From Bog-756 sp036511155 (lineage in GTDB: Bacteria; Actinomycetota; Acidimicrobiia; Acidimicrobiales; RAAP-2), in the NCBI GenBank assembly GCA_036511155.1, contig DATCCR010000260.1, positions 1-8,743 of the forward strand: a stretch of 8,743 bases of DNA, read 5' to 3'. The notes beneath the pieces are model-generated. The model saw only the letters and a program-made list of their open reading frames with translations, ran no database searches and was not told the DNA's origin. This document shows, in pieces, positions 5,524-8,743 of the stretch; within the stretch, counting starts at the first letter, position 1, and each line of letters opens with the position of its first letter. A program made the translations under genes and the position numbers.

Positions 5524-6900
5524 CTAGCGGGTGGGGGTGAAGACCTTGCCCGGATTGAGGATGCCGTCGGGATCGAACGCCGCCTTGATCCGGCGCATCA
5601 GATCGAGCTTGACCGGGTCTTCGAGGTCGGCGAACGCGGCCAACTTGGCCGTGCCGATGCCGTGCTCGCCGGAGACGGCCCCGCCGAGCGCCACCCCGGC
5701 GGCCAGGATGTCGTGAACCAGCCGGTGGCGGACGTCCGGGTCGGGTTGGAACACCGAGAGGTGCACGTTGCCGTCCCCGGCGTGGCCACACCCCACGACC
5801 AGTGATCCGGTGGCGGCGGCCAGCTCGCCCACGTCGGCCAGGTAGGTGGGGATGCTGGCCCGGGGAATGACCACGTCGACGATGTCGTCGGCCCCGGCCG
5901 CCTTGGAGGCCCAGAAGGCGTGCTCACGGGCGGCGATGAGTTGGTGGCCGGCCGTGTCGGGCAGCACATAGACGTCGAGCGCCCCGAGGGTCGCCAGCTG
6001 CGTGGCCAGGGTCTCGGTGTCCTCCTCGAGGCGGTCGGGGTGGTGGCCCTCCAGGACGATGACCAGGTAGGCGAGGGCGGCAGCCCGCACGTCCTCGGGG
6101 ATCCCCAGGTCGATGCCGGCATTGGCCGTGATCCCGGCCATCGAGATCATGTCGATGTACTCGACCAGAAGCGGGCCGACCCCGCTGGCCACCACCGGCG
6201 GGACGGCTCCGGCGACCAGTTCGACGGTGGCGAAGGGCGCCAACACGGTCGTCTGGTGCTCGGGCCGGGGGTGGAGTCGCAGGATGGCCCGGGTGACCAG
6301 GGCGAGGGTGCCCTCGGAGCCGATGATCAGCTGGGTCAGGTCGTAGCCGCTGGTCGCCTTCACGAAGCGGCCGCCGGTGGTGATGACTTCGCCGGTGCCG
6401 AGCACGGCCTCGAGGCCGAGGACGTGGTGGCGGGTGACCCCGTACTTGACCGCCCGCATGCCCCCGGCGTTGGTGGATACGTTGCCTCCGAGACTGGCCG
6501 ACTGCTCCCCCGGAAACACCGGATAGACGAGCCCGTAGGGCGCGAGTGCGGCGTCGAGCTCGGCCAGGGTGACCCCGGGCTCGACCACCGCCACCTGGTT
6601 GGCCACGTCGATCTCGAGGATGGCGGCCATCCGGTCGAAGGAGACCACGATGCCCCCGTCGACCGGCACCGACGCTCCCGACAGGCCGGTACCCGATCCG
6701 CGCGCGGTGACCGGGACGCCGAGCTCGGCCGCGGCACGGACGATGGCGACCACCTCGTCCGTGGTGGCTGGACGGGCCACGGCCAGTGGAAGGACCGGGT
6801 CGAGGCCGAGCGCCTCGTCGTGGCTCCAGTCGGTGGACACCGCCTCGCCCACGGCGACGGAGTCCGCACCGCAGATGGCGACCAGCCGGTCGCCGATCAT
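5524..6900 (-). CDS. GlcD-type FAD-linked 2-hydroxyacid dehydrogenase
   Basis: A 458-residue flavoprotein of the glycolate oxidase subunit GlcD / D-lactate dehydrogenase family, oxidising a 2-hydroxy acid to a 2-oxo acid with electrons passed to a carrier. The FAD_binding_4 domain (about 36-215) has ARGSGTGLSGASVP (67-80), GGNVSTNAGGMRAVKYG (138-154) and GYDLTQLIIGSEGTL (185-199). The FAD-oxidase C-terminal domain (about 215-455) has GHAGDGNVHL (372-381) and SGEHGIG (410-416), whose His373, His380, Glu412 and His413 fit the metal/substrate site, and ends in DPDGILNPGKV. No GlcE or GlcF partner is present, as in single-subunit lactate or hydroxyglutarate dehydrogenases. ATG 6900 is preferred because codon use upstream is poor. 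An in-frame GTG at 6948, seven bases after TAGCGT, would add 16 residues in a leaderless mRNA. It leads a probable operon with the TPP gene. Confidence 0.9.
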   Translation of the reverse strand: MIGDRLVAICGADSVAVGEAVSTDWSHDEALGLDPVLPLAVARPATTDEVVAIVRAAAELGVPVTARGSGTGLSGASVPVDGGIVVSFDRMAAILEIDVANQVAVVEPGVTLAELDAALAPYGLVYPVFPGEQSASLGGNVSTNAGGMRAVKYGVTRHHVLGLEAVLGTGEVITTGGRFVKATSGYDLTQLIIGSEGTLALVTRAILRLHPRPEHQTTVLAPFATVELVAGAVPPVVASGVGPLLVEYIDMISMAGITANAGIDLGIPEDVRAAALAYLVIVLEGHHPDRLEEDTETLATQLATLGALDVYVLPDTAGHQLIAAREHAFWASKAAGADDIVDVVIPRASIPTYLADVGELAAATGSLVVGCGHAGDGNVHLSVFQPDPDVRHRLVHDILAAGVALGGAVSGEHGIGTAKLAAFADLEDPVKLDLMRRIKAAFDPDGILNPGKVFTPTR

Positions 6901-6955
6901 CGCCGGCCCACTTCGATGCCCATCGTCAACGACGCTTCTCGGAACCACTCCGGAC

Positions 6956-6961
6956 ACGCTA
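6956..6961 (-). promoter_or_regulatory. candidate -10 box of the glcD-type operon
   Basis: TAGCGT on the minus strand fits TANNNT and ends seven bases before an in-frame GTG (6948-6946). Transcription would start at or next to that codon, so either the enzyme has 16 more residues or the ATG at 6900 is reached through a 48-base leader. No -35 is recognised. Confidence 0.35.
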
Positions 6962-7038
6962 ACCCGTGCTGTCGTCCCGTCCCCGTGCCGGTGGACCCGC
7001 CCGAGGGATGCCGAATGGGAGCCGCCGGGCCCGGTCGA

Positions 7039-7044
7039 TAGGCT
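7039..7044 (+). promoter_or_regulatory. candidate -10 box of ctaG
   Basis: TAGGCT fits TANNNT and resembles the TAGGAT box before the monooxygenase gene. It ends seven bases before a GTG (7052), placing the transcript start at 7051-7052. The divergent gap 6901-7077 holds this box and the glcD-type one, about 80 bases apart, and otherwise shows no clear -35, operator or RNA. Confidence 0.35.
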
Positions 7045-7051
7045 GGACGCT

Positions 7052-7078
7052 GTGCCAACCTGGATCGGGTCCCCGTAA
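7052..7078 (+). CDS. putative leaderless mini-ORF before ctaG
   Basis: GTG at 7052 opens an eight-codon frame, MPTWIGSP, whose TAA (7076-7078) overlaps the ctaG ATG by one base (TAATG). It starts seven bases after TAGGCT. ctaG itself has only a weak ribosome site, so reinitiation after this frame is a reasonable way for it to be translated; that is inference. The peptide has no recognisable function. Confidence 0.35.
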   Translation: MPTWIGSP

Positions 7079-7992
7079 TGCCGGGGATGCCCGGGGTACA
7101 CCGCCTCGGGTTCACACTCCACAACGTGCTCACCTCGTGGGACACCAGCCCCTTCGCCCTACTCACGCTGGTGACCTGCGTGGTCGTCGGCGCCTGGTAC
7201 CTGCAGGCGGTGTGGGCGCTTTCGGCCAAGGGCCGTATCTGGAGCCGGATGCGCACGGTGTCGTTCCTGGTCGGGTTGGTCATGATCGATCTGGCCCTGC
7301 AGTCGCCGGTGGCCACCTTCACCATGGGGTACTTCGAGGCCCACATGGTCCAGCACCTGCTGCTCATGGTCACGGCCCCGCCCCTGCTGGCCCTCGGGGC
7401 GCCGATGACCCTGGCCCTGCAGACCTCGAGCCGGCCGGTCAAGGTCCGGATGCTGGGGGTCCTCAACTCCCGGGTGTTCAAGTGGTGGAGCCACCCGGTC
7501 CCGACGGCGGCCGTCTACTACTTCGCCATGTTCGCCTTCTTCCTCACCTCGGGCATCGACGTGGCCATGCAGCACATGTGGGTGATGGATGTGGTCAACA
7601 TCGCCTTCCTGGTGGCGTCGCTCCACTTCTGGTGGCCCATCGTGGGCATCGACAACATTCCGCACTGGCCCATGAGCCACGGGGCGAAGATGGTGGCACT
7701 GCTGATCGGGGTGCCGATCGAGTCGTTCCTGGCGCTGGCCCTGCTGACGTCGACCCGCCCGGTCGCCTCGATGTACACGGTGGGGAGCACCCATGCCGGG
7801 GCAGGCATCCTGTGGATCGGAGCGGAGGTCTTCACCTTCCTGGCCCTGATCCCGGTGTTCATCCAGTGGCTCCGGTTCGAGGGCCGCCGCACCGCCCGCA
7901 TCGACGCCGAACTCGACGCCACCTACGCGGAGGCCGGCACCTCGCTGACCGCGGTCAGCCCTGACGTCGACCGGAGCCCGGCCGAGCCTTGA
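7078..7992 (+). CDS. ctaG: caa3-type cytochrome c oxidase assembly factor CtaG
   Basis: A 304-residue polytopic membrane protein of the caa3_CtaG family, needed to place copper in the CuB centre of haem-copper oxidase subunit I. About seven hydrophobic segments are seen, near residues 26-48, 60-78, 91-114, 143-160, 168-187, 203-225 and 240-263. The family signature is EAHMVQHLLLMVTAPPLLAL (87-106), with His89 and His93, followed by GAP; further candidate metal ligands are His183 and His239. The tail (267-304) is charged and cytoplasmic in character. ATG 7078 was chosen for its TAATG junction with the mini-ORF; ATG 7087 would remove three residues. No oxidase structural gene is beside it, so it stands alone here, divergent from the glcD-type operon and convergent with the next gene. 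It is unrelated to the other CtaG protein family (COX11-like). Confidence 0.9.
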   Translation: MPGMPGVHRLGFTLHNVLTSWDTSPFALLTLVTCVVVGAWYLQAVWALSAKGRIWSRMRTVSFLVGLVMIDLALQSPVATFTMGYFEAHMVQHLLLMVTAPPLLALGAPMTLALQTSSRPVKVRMLGVLNSRVFKWWSHPVPTAAVYYFAMFAFFLTSGIDVAMQHMWVMDVVNIAFLVASLHFWWPIVGIDNIPHWPMSHGAKMVALLIGVPIESFLALALLTSTRPVASMYTVGSTHAGAGILWIGAEVFTFLALIPVFIQWLRFEGRRTARIDAELDATYAEAGTSLTAVSPDVDRSPAEP

Positions 7993-8000
7993 CCCCGGCG

Positions 8001-8017
8001 GCCCTACCCGGTGGGGC
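8001..8017 (+). terminator. hairpin after ctaG
   Basis: Nine bases after the ctaG stop, GCCCTAC and GTGGGGC pair around CCG as a seven-pair stem with one G-U wobble in the plus-strand RNA. No T-tract follows. It lies in the 31-base gap between two convergent genes and could end the ctaG transcript; on the other strand the wobble becomes an A-C mismatch. Confidence 0.33.
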
Positions 8018-8023
8018 GTGGCA

Positions 8024-8743
8024 TCAGCCGGGGACGAACGTGTAGGTGAAGGGGATCACCTGGGGGATGTCGGTGAAGGCGCTCTTCCCCTTGATGGTGA
8101 TGCCGACGATGACGGCCGACGATCCGACCTCCACGGTCATGGTCCCCTTGGCCGGGAAGGTGAGGACCTTGCCCCCGTCCTGAACGCCGCTGACCAGGGG
8201 TACGGGCGACGAGGAGCTGGTCACCTGGACCCAGCAGCGCCCCGAGGTGGCGACCACCACGTCGAACTTGGACGTGGCCACCGTGTACGAGGCGCCCGAC
8301 GGCGAGGTGCCGGCCGGCACCACGGGGAACGCCTGGTGGCCGGGGGGTGTGGTGGAACCCGAGGTGCTGCCGCCCGGGGCGCCGGATGTCGAGCCGGGCG
8401 GGACGACCCGCAGGATGTGCGCATTGGCCAACACGGTGGGCTTCGCCGACAGCAGCACCCAGCCGGCGGCCACGGCCAGCACCAGCACGGCCGCCACCCA
8501 GGTCAGGACTTTCAGCCACGCCGGGGCCTTCATCCGGCGACGGGCCTTGGCCACCGAGCGCCGACTCTTGCGGAGGTCCGCCCGAGGGACCACCGGGAAC
8601 GTCCCGGTGGGGGGCCCCGTGTCCACCTTGTAGTCGTAGTTGCCCGACGCGCCGGATGCCGAGGTGACGCGTCCTCCGACCTGGGGCACCTCACCCGTCT
8701 CGGTAAACGCCTTGAGGTGGTCGGGCCCAGTGGTGACGGCGGC
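8024..8743 (-). CDS. single-pass membrane protein with RodZ/DUF4115-like outer domain (5' end off window)
   Basis: 239 residues are visible and the frame is still open at the right edge, so the N-terminus is missing; an internal GTG at 8689 is a less likely start. Order seen: a flexible segment, a basic stretch (about 57-73, RKSRRSVAKARRRMK), one membrane helix (about 77-99), a Gly/Ser/Pro/Thr linker (about 115-150), and a beta-rich end (about 153-239) containing VVVATSGRCWVQV and VEVGSSAVIVGITIKGK. This end resembles the DUF4115 domain of RodZ-type cell-shape proteins, where a WV.V strand and a G..V.V..NG-like end are typical. In RodZ a helix-turn-helix domain precedes the helix; here it would lie outside the window. 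The coding call is firm, the family call is tentative. A generic exported-domain anchor protein is the alternative. Confidence 0.75.
   Translation of the reverse strand, partial: AAVTTGPDHLKAFTETGEVPQVGGRVTSASGASGNYDYKVDTGPPTGTFPVVPRADLRKSRRSVAKARRRMKAPAWLKVLTWVAAVLVLAVAAGWVLLSAKPTVLANAHILRVVPPGSTSGAPGGSTSGSTTPPGHQAFPVVPAGTSPSGASYTVATSKFDVVVATSGRCWVQVTSSSSPVPLVSGVQDGGKVLTFPAKGTMTVEVGSSAVIVGITIKGKSAFTDIPQVIPFTYTFVPG

Noticed and set aside
3758..5527. Very long plus-strand open frame (589 codons) across the TPP gene
   Set aside because: It is antisense to a clear TPP enzyme, and its Gly/Arg/His-rich translation has no family motif. Long antisense frames are expected where third codon positions are nearly all G or C.
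5489..5791. N-terminal extension of the TPP enzyme into the glcD-type gene
   Set aside because: The strong Shine-Dalgarno at 5496-5504 and the family start at NGAQSLIRTL fix GTG 5488.
5920..7041. Plus-strand open frame antisense to the glcD-type gene
   Set aside because: No recognisable motif and composition typical of a mirror frame; the minus-strand flavoprotein explains the region.
1..8743. CRISPR array, tRNA, insertion sequence, prophage or toxin-antitoxin system
   Set aside because: No spaced repeats, cloverleaf, transposase motif or terminal inverted repeats were seen; the window reads as ordinary metabolic and housekeeping genes with no compositional break.

Overview
The window is about 70% G+C by eye. 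Its genes have strongly G/C-biased third codon positions, GTG starts are frequent, and Shine-Dalgarno sequences are mostly weak or absent. The gene content is a caa3-type CtaG, a luciferase-like flavin monooxygenase, a GlcD-type flavoprotein and a Gfo/Idh dehydrogenase. Together with TANNNT boxes sitting 6-9 bases before start codons, this suggests a high-GC actinobacterium, possibly of the Acidimicrobiia; that placement is inference. I see no rRNA, tRNA, CRISPR, insertion sequence or phage gene. Genes are tightly packed and no gap exceeds 300 bases.

Layout from left to right. A sulfotransferase (minus) runs off the left edge. A secreted G1-type (glutamic, eqolisin-like) peptidase (minus) follows. 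It diverges from an SsuD-like FMNH2-dependent monooxygenase (plus), and the 175-base gap between them holds back-to-back -10-like boxes built on a CCTAGG palindrome. The monooxygenase converges on a three-gene minus-strand block. Read in the direction of transcription, that block is a GlcD-type FAD-linked 2-hydroxyacid dehydrogenase, a thiamine-diphosphate (TPP) enzyme 35 bases downstream with a strong ribosome binding site, and after 139 bases containing a 20-bp operator-like palindrome, a Gfo/Idh/MocA oxidoreductase. A plus-strand ctaG (cytochrome oxidase copper assembly) diverges from the glcD-type gene. It converges on a minus-strand membrane protein with a RodZ/DUF4115-like outer domain, cut by the right edge.

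Functionally, the glcD-type and TPP genes look like one transcription unit. It could oxidise a 2-hydroxy acid to a 2-oxo acid and then decarboxylate or carboligate it. The neighbouring SsuD-like monooxygenase raises the untested possibility of organosulfonate use.

The most unusual pattern is at the gene starts. Three genes (sulfotransferase, SsuD-like monooxygenase, ctaG) are preceded by a tiny reading frame of 8-16 codons. Each begins 6-8 bases after a TANNNT box, as expected for a leaderless mRNA, and each stop codon overlaps the start codon of the real gene (TGATG, GTGA, TAATG). This looks like a recurring leaderless mini-cistron that hands ribosomes on to the main gene.
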